Shown: positions 1 through 6,188, counted from the first letter of the stretch. The stretch: 7,034 nt of DNA from Alphaproteobacteria bacterium (GCA_014238625.1 JABAAS010000036.1:1-7034), one strand, 5' to 3'. Notes: a model not told the origin generated them from the sequence alone. Made by a program: numbers and translations.

Positions 1-414
1 ATTCAGCTCCTCTAACTCGCTCGCCCCGTCATGCATCGCCAAGCGCGGCGCAGTACCGCCAAACGAATTCGTCAAAATAATGTCACTCCCCGCATCTATA
101 TACGAACGGTGAATCTCGATAACAGAATCCGCTCGATCACGATTCCATCGCTCCGGCAACGCTCCCTCAAGCAAACCCGCAGACATAAGACGCGTCCCCA
201 TCGCTCCATCCGCCAAAAGATAGCCGCGAGATAAAAAACGCTCGCGCAGCTCAATAGGTAAGCTCGAAGGAAGTCGTGAGGCAGAAATGGTGGCTGGAGT
301 GGTGGCGGCGGTGGCGGCGGTGGCGGCGGTGGCGGCGGTGGCGGCGGTGGGAGGAGGCGCGCTCGCGGCGGCGGCGGGGGTGGAAATCTCAAGGGGGCGC
401 GTCGGCGTCGGCAT
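1..414 (-). CDS. Homocysteine S-methyltransferase family protein (5' part, truncated by window edge)
   Basis: An open frame of 138 codons starts at ATG 414-412 and runs off the left edge without a stop. From about residue 53 it matches the start of the homocysteine S-methyltransferase barrel: LLADGAMGT (66-74), then the pattern PERWN and an IDAGSDIILTNSFGGT stretch (106-121). This is closest in my memory to the bacterial betaine/homocysteine methyltransferases; the N-terminal domain of MetH is the alternative. The family moves a methyl group to homocysteine to make methionine, using a zinc held by cysteines that lie beyond this window, so activity cannot be judged. Residues 1-52 are an extra low-complexity leader rich in Ala, Thr and Pro, with a repeated Ala-Ala-Thr encoded by a 9-bp DNA repeat. 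No Shine-Dalgarno precedes the ATG, but a good promoter lies exactly upstream. The next ATG (Met72) lies inside the conserved motif, so the first ATG is preferred. It is divergent from rmuC. Confidence 0.85.
   Translation of the reverse strand, partial: MPTPTRPLEISTPAAAASAPPPTAATAATAATAATAATTPATISASRLPSSLPIELRERFLSRGYLLADGAMGTRLMSAGLLEGALPERWNRDRADSVIEIHRSYIDAGSDIILTNSFGGTAPRLAMHDGASELEELN
301..348. repeat. 9-bp tandem repeat in the methyltransferase leader
   Basis: Five perfect copies of GGTGGCGGC (301-345) are followed by a partial copy. Read on the - strand they encode repeated Ala-Ala-Thr in the N-terminal extension of the methyltransferase. The unit is a multiple of three, so changes in copy number would lengthen or shorten the protein without a frameshift. 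Confidence 0.9.
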
Positions 415-420
415 AGCCTA

Positions 421-449
421 ACTCTAAATCGCTCGCGCTCGCGAGTCAA
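421..449 (-). promoter_or_regulatory. Sigma70-type promoter of the methyltransferase gene
   Basis: On the - strand there is a -35 box TTGACT (449-444), a spacer of exactly 17 bases, and a -10 box TAGAGT (426-421). Six bases separate the -10 box from the ATG at 414, so the expected start of transcription is the A of the start codon or a base beside it. There is no ribosome binding site, so I infer a leaderless mRNA. The tRNA-fMet promoter at 5075-5103 has the same -10 box and spacer. Confidence 0.7.
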
Positions 450-512
450 TATAACTGGTCAATATAGCTATGCCTCGTCAATATAACTGGTCAATATGCC
501 TCGTCAATATAA
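445..512. repeat. Five iterated GTCAATAT words in the divergent intergenic region
   Basis: GTCAATAT occurs at 445, 458, 477, 490 and 503, spaced 13, 19, 13 and 13 bases. The five bases between copies alternate between two types, so larger segments (445-465 and 477-497) are also exact repeats. On the - strand each copy reads ATATTGAC and therefore contains a -35-like TTGAC; the copy nearest the methyltransferase supplies its -35 box. This may be an iterated regulator site or repeated -35 sequence between the methyltransferase and rmuC. Confidence 0.75.
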
Positions 513-566
513 GGCAGAACTCCCCCCTTGACAGAACGCAAAGCGTAAGCGCAAGCTAGCAAAACC

Positions 567-1637
567 ATGGCTGAAATTCTATCGCTCGCAATTTTTTTCG
601 TAGGCTTGCTGCTCGGTGCGTTCGTAAGCTGGGCGTTCTTGCGAATGCTCGCGCGGGAGAAAAATCGAGCAGAGCTCAACCTCGCGCAAAATAGCAACGA
701 AAAAATTAACGCAATGCTACAGCCCTTCCGAGAGCAAATAATCTCGCTCGCGCAAGATGTAAAAGAGTCCTCGCGCTCGCAAATCGACCTCAAAGGGCAG
801 TTGCAACAAATGAGCATCGGATATCAACAAGTCTCGCAAGAGGCAGAAAATCTGGCAAAAGCTCTAAAAGGCGAGTCTCAAACGCGCGGAAAGTGGGGCG
901 AAATGCTGCTCGAAAAAGTGCTCGAAAGCTCAGGTCTGCGCGAAGGCAAAGAATACCATCTGCAAAAATCCTTCACCGATCTCGAAACCAATCGGCGATA
1001 CAGACCAGATGTCGTCATCTCTCTGCCCGCCGATAGAGAGATCATCATCGATGCTAAAACCTCGCTCGTCGATTACGAAAAATACACAAGCGCGCAAGAG
1101 CCAAGTCTGCAGGCAGACGCGCTAAACAGCTTCCTCAAAAGTTTGCGCATCCGCGTCAAAGATCTCGCTGAAAAAGGTTATGCAAGTGCTAGCACAAAAG
1201 CCGATGGCACGAAAAAAACACTCGACTTTGTGCTGATGTTCGTGCCCATCGAGTCGGCTTACGCGCTCGCGCTCGACGAGGACAAGGGCTTGATGGAGTA
1301 TGCGCTCGAACAGAAAATCGTCATCGTCTCGCCTTCCACAATGATGCTCGCCCTGCGCACTATCTATTACTCTTGGCAGACCGAAAAGCAAAACCAAAAT
1401 GCCGAAGAAATCGCGCGCGAGGGTGGGTTGCTCTACGATAGAGTAGCCGACTTTATCAAGGATATGGAAAAGCACGGGAAACAACTCACAACCGCTCAAG
1501 GAAGCTACGACGACGCGATGAAAAAACTAGCAACCGGACGCGGGAATATACTCTCGCGTATAGATAAGCTCGGTGGGCTCGGCGTGAAAAAGTCTAAACA
1601 GCTACAGCATCATAGCGCAGAAGAAGAAGAGGGCTAG
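567..1637 (+). CDS. rmuC: RmuC family DNA recombination protein
   Basis: This is a 356-residue RmuC-type protein. It has one N-terminal membrane segment (about 5-26), a coiled-coil-like stretch rich in Gln, Glu and Lys (about 30-105), and then the RmuC domain. The domain begins with the conserved GKWGEMLLEKVLESSGL (109-124-ish). It contains RYRPDVVI (144-151) and IIIDAKTSL (159-167), in which Asp148, Asp162 and Lys164 fit a PD-(D/E)xK nuclease-like core, followed by a FVPIES block (225-230). In E. coli RmuC limits recombination at inverted repeats; its biochemistry is poorly known. The protein is shorter than the E. coli one (about 475 residues), mainly through a shorter coiled coil. The C-terminus is a short acidic tail. 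ATG 567 is the first start after an in-frame stop at 546-548, and no clear Shine-Dalgarno is seen. Transcription probably ends at the hairpin at 1750-1795. Confidence 0.93.
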   Translation: MAEILSLAIFFVGLLLGAFVSWAFLRMLAREKNRAELNLAQNSNEKINAMLQPFREQIISLAQDVKESSRSQIDLKGQLQQMSIGYQQVSQEAENLAKALKGESQTRGKWGEMLLEKVLESSGLREGKEYHLQKSFTDLETNRRYRPDVVISLPADREIIIDAKTSLVDYEKYTSAQEPSLQADALNSFLKSLRIRVKDLAEKGYASASTKADGTKKTLDFVLMFVPIESAYALALDEDKGLMEYALEQKIVIVSPSTMMLALRTIYYSWQTEKQNQNAEEIAREGGLLYDRVADFIKDMEKHGKQLTTAQGSYDDAMKKLATGRGNILSRIDKLGGLGVKKSKQLQHHSAEEEEG

Positions 1638-1749
1638 GAAGAGGCTCTCGGGCTGCGGGTGCGGCTTGGGGTGGACGGACTGGCGCGTGGGGCTATGGGG
1701 TGTCGTTATGCGCCGCGGGGGGCGGCTCAAAGTGAGATGGTGAATAATG

Positions 1750-1806
1750 GCGGGCGGGCGGTTCGGCTTCTTTTAGTGAGCCACCGCCCGCCCGCATAAT
1801 TTTATT
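1750..1806 (+). terminator. Long GC-rich hairpin terminator between rmuC and the HNH gene
   Basis: Bases 1750-1762 pair perfectly with 1783-1795 (13 bp of G/C-rich stem). After a two-base bulge (1763-1764), GGCT (1765-1768) pairs with AGCC (1779-1782), leaving a 10-base loop. On the + strand the stem is followed by ATAATTTTATTT, which fits a rho-independent terminator for rmuC. The same hairpin could also end transcription of the convergent HNH gene, though its T-tract in that direction is weaker. The right arm belongs to the repeat shared with 2624-2689. Confidence 0.75.
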
Positions 1807-1832
1807 TAATCAGCATCGTTTTCATCGTCGTT
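1768..1832. repeat. 3' constant segment, copy 1 (end of HNH gene)
   Basis: This segment matches 2624-2689 in about 62 of 66 aligned columns (hand alignment). It covers the last eight codons of the HNH gene (Asn-Asp-Asp-Glu-Asn-Asp-Ala-Asp), its stop codon and the following bases including one hairpin arm. The coding part is identical at DNA level, so the similarity is recent or still being homogenised. Confidence 0.92.
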
Positions 1833-2570
1833 TTCTTCATCTACATCTACATCGTGGACTTGGAAGATATGCTCGCGGTGGTATTTAAGGTATTCTTTGT
1901 TTTTATCACTAGGTTTCTTCCTAAGTTGCATATCTGGGTTTATACTAATAGTCTCTATATGCTCTAAATCCCCTGAAATACGAATTCTGCCATCATCTTC
2001 GAAAGTGATAAAACCTTTATCGAAGGCTCTATCAAGGTTCGCTGTAAGCAGTAAACCATTTTCAACATCTAACCTTTCCTCGCTACTAGAACACTTGCTC
2101 CAAGGCAAGATATGCGAAGCAATTAACATTTCTTCTTGCTCATAACCAGTAACCGAACAACCTTGCCATTTTTTAAATAATTTATCTCTAAATAATCCTT
2201 GCCCTATTCTTGTTTTAATCATTGCAAAGCTGTCAGTTTCACTCAACCCTCGTCGCTTTAAATCTTCGAGCATTTTTTCATACCCTTTCATTTCTTCTGA
2301 CAATCTATAATCTAAATCAGGTTCAATGTTAGGAGAATCCACTAATAGATAGTTATTTTTTGATATTTTTTTAAAATTTTCTTTTCCTTGTTTATTTACT
2401 ATAAGGTTAATTTTTCTATCTATATCTGGTTGTTGAATTTTTCTTGCGTCATGAGCTATTCTACCAACTTGCAATACAAAATTTCTTTCTTTAATATTAA
2501 TTTCTTTATGTTTCGTTTCCTTTTCTATTGCCTTAAAGGCTTCTATAACGATGTCAACCCAAGTAATCAT
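1806..2570 (-). CDS. HNH endonuclease (HNH_2-type) with N-terminal wHTH-like region
   Basis: This 254-residue protein has an HNH_2-like nuclease domain at about 118-200: GQGLFRDKLF, then CSVTG (138-142), ASHILPW (151-157) with the probable metal-binding His153, and NGLLLTANLDRAFDKGFITF (171-190) with the second and third motif parts. Such domains occur in many restriction-type and defence nucleases. The first 80 residues (MITWVDIVIEAF onward, ending near NNYLLVD) resemble a small winged-helix DNA-binding region; that is inference. The C-terminus is strongly acidic and its last eight residues equal those of the upstream GIY-YIG protein. The gene is visibly more AT-rich than rmuC. It has a canonical AAGGAG (2583-2578) seven bases before the ATG, unlike the neighbouring chromosomal-type genes. 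It lies 92 bp downstream of the GIY-YIG gene on the same strand, so co-transcription is likely. The target is unknown. Confidence 0.88.
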   Translation of the reverse strand: MITWVDIVIEAFKAIEKETKHKEINIKERNFVLQVGRIAHDARKIQQPDIDRKINLIVNKQGKENFKKISKNNYLLVDSPNIEPDLDYRLSEEMKGYEKMLEDLKRRGLSETDSFAMIKTRIGQGLFRDKLFKKWQGCSVTGYEQEEMLIASHILPWSKCSSSEERLDVENGLLLTANLDRAFDKGFITFEDDGRIRISGDLEHIETISINPDMQLRKKPSDKNKEYLKYHREHIFQVHDVDVDEENDDENDAD

Positions 2571-2630
2571 AGCTAATCTCCTTATTTATTTTGATAGGTT
2601 TTAGTTGTGGTGGTGTTTGTGATTTCTTTT
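2568..2630 (-). promoter_or_regulatory. 5' constant segment, copy 1 (leader and RBS of HNH gene)
   Basis: These 63 bases match 3635-3697 at 54 positions without gaps. On the - strand they form an A/C-rich leader with almost no T in its first half, a TATCAA element, the ribosome binding site AAGGAG (2583-2578) and the ATG. No convincing -35 box is visible. Similarity ends at the start codon, so only control sequence is shared. Confidence 0.85.
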
Positions 2631-2689
2631 AGTGAGCTACCGCCCGCTCGCCATTATTTTATTTAATCAGCATCGTTTTCATCGTCGTT
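2624..2689. repeat. 3' constant segment, copy 2 (end of GIY-YIG gene)
   Basis: This is the second copy of the segment at 1768-1832. It encodes the last eight residues and stop of the GIY-YIG protein and the bases after it. It carries only one arm of the terminator hairpin (2638-2651), so no strong terminator forms here and transcription can continue into the HNH gene. It overlaps the left edge of the HNH 5' constant segment by a few bases. Confidence 0.92.
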
Positions 2690-3637
2690 ACCACTCTCAA
2701 TCCTCTCTCTGATATCAACAAGGCTTTCACCATTATGATGCCAGTAATAAGGTCCGCGAGGATTGGTATTAGGTTTGCCAATCATGGTTAATACCTTACG
2801 CGCCGCAGAGGTGAGGGTTTGCTCTTTGCCTTTATACTTTACCTTCTTTCTCCCCACAACAGTACATATTATATCCTCGCCATTCTTATCTTTCTCATGA
2901 AACTGTAGAACAGTGCCTTCGCGAATTTTCACAATATCAAAGTTAAAATTCTCAATTTGTTTTCTTTCTTTAGTAATAGCGCGGTCTAGAGCTTGCTTAT
3001 CTTCTGCATCATGTACAATTTCTTTTTCATCTAGATATACCCGCTCATCAATGCAAGTTTCTAAAAGTTCGCATGCTTGTTCGTACGACATTTCAAAAAA
3101 TTCTCTGTTCTGTGATACTCGTTTATCTTGGAACGCTATATGTAAGAAATTTTCTCCACTTTTATTTTCATTAAATTTCCCCTCTTGTATTGTTCCAGCA
3201 AGTTTTACCTCAAAAGCTACAGGCACACTCGTATACGAGGACAAAGTTCTTACTCTCTGCTTTAAATTGATAGTGTGACCTATTTTTACCAATCCAGGCA
3301 TTTTTGGATTCGTTAAAATATAAATTATTTTCTTTTTCTTGGCAGATGATTTTTCTGAATTTTCATCTCTTAACTTATCCCTGCGGACTTTAAGGGTTTC
3401 TTCTTCATAAGTCCAATTATCTAGACCACTATAAAAACCTGTCTCTTTACCAGGTTTAGAAGATAGGTGGCGCGACATAGTAGAAAGCTTCATTGTTTGA
3501 TCTCCATGCTTAACATCAGTATTCTCCGAAGCTACCTTGCAAGTAATCTCTGGATTTTCTACAAAACATAAAGTTGCTCCTATAGGAATTCCTAGCTTTG
3601 AAAAAGAAAAAATAGAGTGATGGGGGTCTGCAACCAT
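2663..3637 (-). CDS. GIY-YIG nuclease (T5orf172/MUG113-like) flanked by two similar small domains
   Basis: This is a 324-residue protein. The central domain (about 102-195) is a GIY-YIG nuclease of the T5orf172/MUG113 kind: IIYILTN (104-110), GLVKIGHT (115-122), Arg128 and Arg130 in NLKQRVRTLSS, and REFFEM (178-183) with the likely metal ligand Glu179. The N-terminal part (about 10-88) and C-terminal part (about 232-313) resemble each other: Gly-(Ala/Thr)-x-Leu-x-Phe, then ITC/ICT-x-Val, a VK step, a Leu-(Ser/Thr) and Arg block, a Trp and a terminal Glu-x-Leu with Arg. This layout recalls the RAMA domain of restriction-linked proteins, proposed to read modified DNA; that assignment is inference. 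The last eight residues and the leader are shared with the HNH gene downstream. AT-rich composition suggests acquisition. The start is set by the shared leader, with an AAGGCG at Shine-Dalgarno distance. Confidence 0.85.
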   Translation of the reverse strand: MVADPHHSIFSFSKLGIPIGATLCFVENPEITCKVASENTDVKHGDQTMKLSTMSRHLSSKPGKETGFYSGLDNWTYEEETLKVRRDKLRDENSEKSSAKKKKIIYILTNPKMPGLVKIGHTINLKQRVRTLSSYTSVPVAFEVKLAGTIQEGKFNENKSGENFLHIAFQDKRVSQNREFFEMSYEQACELLETCIDERVYLDEKEIVHDAEDKQALDRAITKERKQIENFNFDIVKIREGTVLQFHEKDKNGEDIICTVVGRKKVKYKGKEQTLTSAARKVLTMIGKPNTNPRGPYYWHHNGESLVDIRERIESGNDDENDAD

Positions 3638-3697
3638 AGTTAATCGCCTTATTTAATTTGATAATTTTGGGTTGTGGCGGTGTTTGTGGTTTCTTTT
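3635..3697 (-). promoter_or_regulatory. 5' constant segment, copy 2 (leader of GIY-YIG gene)
   Basis: This is the second copy of the leader at 2568-2630 (54 of 63 identical). The ribosome binding site here is AAGGCG (3650-3645), a weaker version of the AAGGAG of the HNH gene, so the HNH protein may be translated more strongly. Similarity stops after a TTTCTTTT run; beyond it the sequence leads to the dehydrogenase stop codon. Confidence 0.85.
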
Positions 3698-3721
3698 GTT
3701 ATGTGAATCGTAATAAATAAC

Positions 3722-4939
3722 TCAAGGGAGGAGGATAATCTTGCCGACAAAGTCCTTGCGTAAAAATGCCCTCTGCGCAGCATGTACCTCAGATAATGGA
3801 AAACTCGCCGCTACTACCGGATGCAACTTATCTCCCTCTATATACTCCATTAGTCTAGGAAATATATCTCGACCCTGCGCCGTACAGCCGAAAAATACTA
3901 AATCCTTCAAGTACAACTGACGCAAGTCTAACGAAACAATAGGGCCGCCAATCGCGCCAGAAACCGCATAACGACCTCCCCTGCGCAAAATCCTCAATAA
4001 ATCCATCCAACTGCCATCGCGGGTTATATCTCCCCCAACTAAATCTATTACTACATCTATCGAATCCTCCGATAAACTCTCAAGCAGTGGAACTCCTCGA
4101 TCAATAAAACGATGCGCCCCACCAAGCTCGCAAACAGACGCTCCCTTGCTACCGCTAACCAACGCCGTTACATCCGCTCCTCGCAAACGCGATAGCTGAA
4201 CCGCCGCTAGTCCAACTCCGCCAGAAGCACCCGTTACTAAAACTCGATCGCCCTCCCTAACGCCAGAACGAGATACTAATCCCTCCGCCGTCGAATAGGC
4301 ACAAGGAATCGCCGCTAGCTCGCTATCCGATAAACGCGAACTCGTAACATGCGCATCAATAGAACGCAACGATACATACTCCGCATAACAGCCGTTCATC
4401 TCAGAACCTAAACACGCACTGCGCGTATCGCTGATATATTGCATCGCGCAAAGTAAAACCCTCTCCCCTATGCGAGTGCTAGAAACCCCCGAACCTACGC
4501 TAACTATCTCGCCACAGCCGTCCGCTCCCTGTATGAACGGAAACGATAACGCATCGCCAGACCAACTGCGCGATGCTCCACTATTACCCTGAGGACCCGT
4601 AAGCTCGCTCGGTGAACTCGCTTTCGAGCTAGAAATAAAGGCGGCGGGGCTGGACGCAGAGCTGGAGCTGGGCGCAGAGCTGGGCGCAGAGCTGGGCGCA
4701 GGTCCTGCCCTAAAGCCATCCGCTCCGCCCTCGCTCGTCGCAACCATAACGGAATCCGAATACCAGCCACTCCGCGTGTTAATGTCCGTATTATTAATCG
4801 CCGCCGCACTAATCCTTACCAATACCTCGTCTGCTTTCGGACGCGGGAGCGCGATGTCCTCGCGATAATCTAGTTTCTCTATGCCACCATGACCGGTGAG
4901 TAAAACTCCGCGCATAAATGAGGGAAGAGGGGACGCCAT
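3722..4939 (-). CDS. Quinone-oxidoreductase-like NAD(P)H-dependent dehydrogenase (MDR superfamily, zinc-free)
   Basis: This is a 405-residue medium-chain dehydrogenase/reductase. The N-terminal GroES-like domain begins at MRGVLLTGHGG (9-19) and includes INNTDINTRSGWY (48-60) and FIQGADGCGEIVSVG (135-149). The nucleotide-binding Rossmann fold has VLVTGASGGVGLAAVQL (233-249). The catalytic and structural zinc cysteines of alcohol dehydrogenases are absent, as in quinone oxidoreductases. Residues about 75-128 hold a low-complexity Ser/Ala/Pro stretch, including APSS repeats coded by a 12-bp DNA repeat; the family already varies in length there, and here it is expanded. The family normally starts at the position of Met9, so ATG 4915 is an alternative start; neither ATG has a Shine-Dalgarno. 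It follows tRNA-fMet on the same strand with no obvious terminator between them, so it may be read from the tRNA promoter. The physiological substrate cannot be told. Confidence 0.88.
   Translation of the reverse strand: MASPLPSFMRGVLLTGHGGIEKLDYREDIALPRPKADEVLVRISAAAINNTDINTRSGWYSDSVMVATSEGGADGFRAGPAPSSAPSSAPSSSSASSPAAFISSSKASSPSELTGPQGNSGASRSWSGDALSFPFIQGADGCGEIVSVGSGVSSTRIGERVLLCAMQYISDTRSACLGSEMNGCYAEYVSLRSIDAHVTSSRLSDSELAAIPCAYSTAEGLVSRSGVREGDRVLVTGASGGVGLAAVQLSRLRGADVTALVSGSKGASVCELGGAHRFIDRGVPLLESLSEDSIDVVIDLVGGDITRDGSWMDLLRILRRGGRYAVSGAIGGPIVSLDLRQLYLKDLVFFGCTAQGRDIFPRLMEYIEGDKLHPVVAASFPLSEVHAAQRAFLRKDFVGKIILLP
4647..4700. repeat. 12-bp tandem repeat inside the dehydrogenase gene
   Basis: GAGCTGGGCGCA is present three times in tandem (4665-4676, 4677-4688, 4689-4700), preceded by a degenerate copy at 4647-4658. 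On the - strand each unit encodes Ala-Pro-Ser-Ser. The length keeps the reading frame, so slippage would change only the size of the surface insertion. Confidence 0.88.
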
Positions 4940-4943
4940 AGTA

Positions 4944-4987
4944 TAGTCTGGGTATAGTCTAGGTGTAGTCTAGGTGTACTCTGGGCG
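4944..4987. repeat. Four 11-bp tandem repeats between tRNA-fMet and the dehydrogenase
   Basis: The units are 4944-4954, 4955-4965, 4966-4976 and 4977-4987. The two middle ones are identical (TAGTCTAGGTG) and the outer ones differ at two or three positions. They fill almost all the space between the tRNA 3' end and the dehydrogenase ATG. On the - strand they create repeated TAGACT and TATACT words that resemble -10 boxes, but no matching -35 box was found. Confidence 0.85.
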
Positions 4988-4995
4988 CTCAAGTG

Positions 4996-5069
<74 letters not shown>

Positions 5070-5074
5070 ACGCG

Positions 5075-5103
5075 ACTCTAAACCCCTAGCCAAAGCGCGT
5101 CAA
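5075..5103 (-). promoter_or_regulatory. Promoter of tRNA-fMet
   Basis: The -35 box TTGACG (5103-5098), a spacer of exactly 17 bases and the -10 box TAGAGT (5080-5075) lie on the - strand. Only five bases separate the -10 box from the first base of the mature tRNA (5069), so the 5' leader should be absent or one to two bases long. The -35 box sits in the loop side of a small palindrome (5094-5099 with 5105-5110). Confidence 0.7.
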
Positions 5104-5233
5104 GCGCGCTGTTGCGAAAATCGCTCGCGGGGGCGGGGGGGCGCGGTGGGCTACTCAGAGGCTCGGCTCGAGGTGGGAGGAAGGGAGGGCTTGAGTGAGG
5201 AGGAAAATAGAGAGTAATCTATTCTAATCGTAT
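5104..5233. other. Intergenic G-rich stretch without recognisable gene
   Basis: This stretch lies between the tRNA promoter and the nuclease stop codon. The + strand is G-rich (runs of G near 5127-5140). I see no coding frame with support and no good terminator hairpin for the nuclease gene upstream of it. Confidence 0.5.
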
Positions 5234-6001
5234 CTATTCTCCGCAACTGCGCGTGCCACGACGCCAAGCTCGAGGCTCCGTGAAACAGCCTCGCCAAATG
5301 CCTAGTCTACTCAAACGAGCCGTATCCTCAACTAACCTATAACGACCGCCAGAATAATAAGCATAGTCCATCGATAATCCTAAACTAACTAATAACTCTC
5401 CTAAATCTCTATCCTCTAATTCTATCATCGGTAACTTCGATGCCTCTAGGTAACCATCCGTTTCGTAACTCGTTCTGAAACATATCCCTATAACCCTAGA
5501 CCAACGATCACGATCAATAACTCGGCAAAATAATAAATTAGTACCCGATAGTAAAGATCGTAAAGCCTCGCTCGACTCTTCTCCGCAGCGCCACAGAAAA
5601 ATCTCGCTAGACGCGCTATCTATAGTAGGGCTACTCGAAGCTAAAGATAAAGGCGGACGATCGTGTCTGCAAGTCTGCTCCAACTCGGGCGAGTCAATGC
5701 CATGCAGGCGAACTCTAATATCTCCAACATAGAGGGTGTCTCCGTCTATTACTCTGCCAGGCTTGCCGAATATGTTCTGGGGTAAGGGCGCGCTGGCACT
5801 CTTGTTAAACTCGTTGTTGCTGCTCTTGAAGCAGGGGCATTGGGCCGCTCCAGTTCCTCGATGGCGGTGACAAGTGCCGTTCTTGTGCTCAAAGTGACTG
5901 CCGCAGTTGTTCAGTCCACCGCTATGTGCAGATGACTCAAGCAGAGAAAAATAAGATAATAACGCACAACTGAAAATAGAAATAATAAAACGGAAAAACA
6001 T
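5234..6001 (-). CDS. Secreted staphylococcal-nuclease-like (SNase/TNase) protein with His/Cys-rich N-terminal module
   Basis: This 255-residue protein starts with a signal peptide (about 1-25, hydrophobic core, likely cut after ESSA), so it acts outside the cytoplasm. Next comes a His/Cys-rich module (26-48: HSGGLNNCG, then HRHRG) resembling the YHYH-type motif found beside nuclease domains, followed by a CPC motif (55-57). The SNase domain starts at VIDGDTL (84-90) and continues with VRLHGIDSPE (97-106). The expected calcium and catalytic residues are present: Asp86, Arg98, Asp103 and Glu106, and probably Arg169 in DRDRWSRV as the second catalytic arginine. It should cut DNA or RNA to short fragments with calcium. 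Residues about 115-135 are a Ser/Ala-rich insertion not usual in the family, placed after a conserved TC. No Shine-Dalgarno is seen, and a promoter lies six bases before the ATG. It is transcribed away from the repeat array. Confidence 0.9.
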   Translation of the reverse strand: MFFRFIISIFSCALLSYFSLLESSAHSGGLNNCGSHFEHKNGTCHRHRGTGAAQCPCFKSSNNEFNKSASAPLPQNIFGKPGRVIDGDTLYVGDIRVRLHGIDSPELEQTCRHDRPPLSLASSSPTIDSASSEIFLWRCGEESSEALRSLLSGTNLLFCRVIDRDRWSRVIGICFRTSYETDGYLEASKLPMIELEDRDLGELLVSLGLSMDYAYYSGGRYRLVEDTARLSRLGIWRGCFTEPRAWRRGTRSCGE

Positions 6002-6007
6002 CCATTT

Positions 6008-6036
6008 AAAATAGATAATTGTTTTTTAAAATGCAA
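6008..6036 (-). promoter_or_regulatory. Candidate promoter of the secreted nuclease gene
   Basis: On the - strand TTGCAT (6036-6031), a 17-base spacer and TATTTT (6013-6008) precede the ATG at 6001 by six bases. The -35 match is partial. The geometry is the same as for the methyltransferase promoter, with the expected transcription start at the ATG. Confidence 0.5.
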
Positions 6037-6188
6037 CTAAATATGCGTGAAAAGAAAAAATGCTATGCAAAGCAAGGGACTCGTCCCTGCTTGCGTGAGC
6101 ACGCTTTGCGCTTTAGCGTATCTCTAATTGCAAAAAGCGCATTGTCTGAAATGCGCAAAACAAGCTCTGTTATAAGTAGCAAAAATAA

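Noticed and set aside
96..449. Proline-rich open frame on the - strand
   Set aside because: It overlaps the methyltransferase in another frame, and its long proline run is the 9-bp repeat read out of frame.
528..533. TTGACA box upstream of rmuC
   Set aside because: A perfect -35 box, but no acceptable -10 box lies 16-18 bases downstream (the 17-base position reads GCAAGC), so I do not call a promoter.
491..1499. Open frames on the - strand inside rmuC (491-817, 1122-1499)
   Set aside because: They are antisense to a well-conserved gene, with no family features or start signals.
1897..3278. Open frames on the + strand across the nuclease genes (1897-2145, 2388-2576, 2913-3278)
   Set aside because: Antisense shadows of the HNH and GIY-YIG genes; hydrophobic, AT-driven sequence without recognisable domains.
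1806..3637. Homing endonucleases in introns or inteins
   Set aside because: Both genes are free-standing with their own leaders and stops, and the flanking genes are intact with no intron or intein signs.
1806..3637. Toxin-antitoxin pair
   Set aside because: Both proteins are nuclease-like and long, and neither resembles an antitoxin.
4504..4809. Arg-rich open frame on the - strand inside the dehydrogenase
   Set aside because: Out-of-frame reading of the dehydrogenase and its 12-bp repeat.
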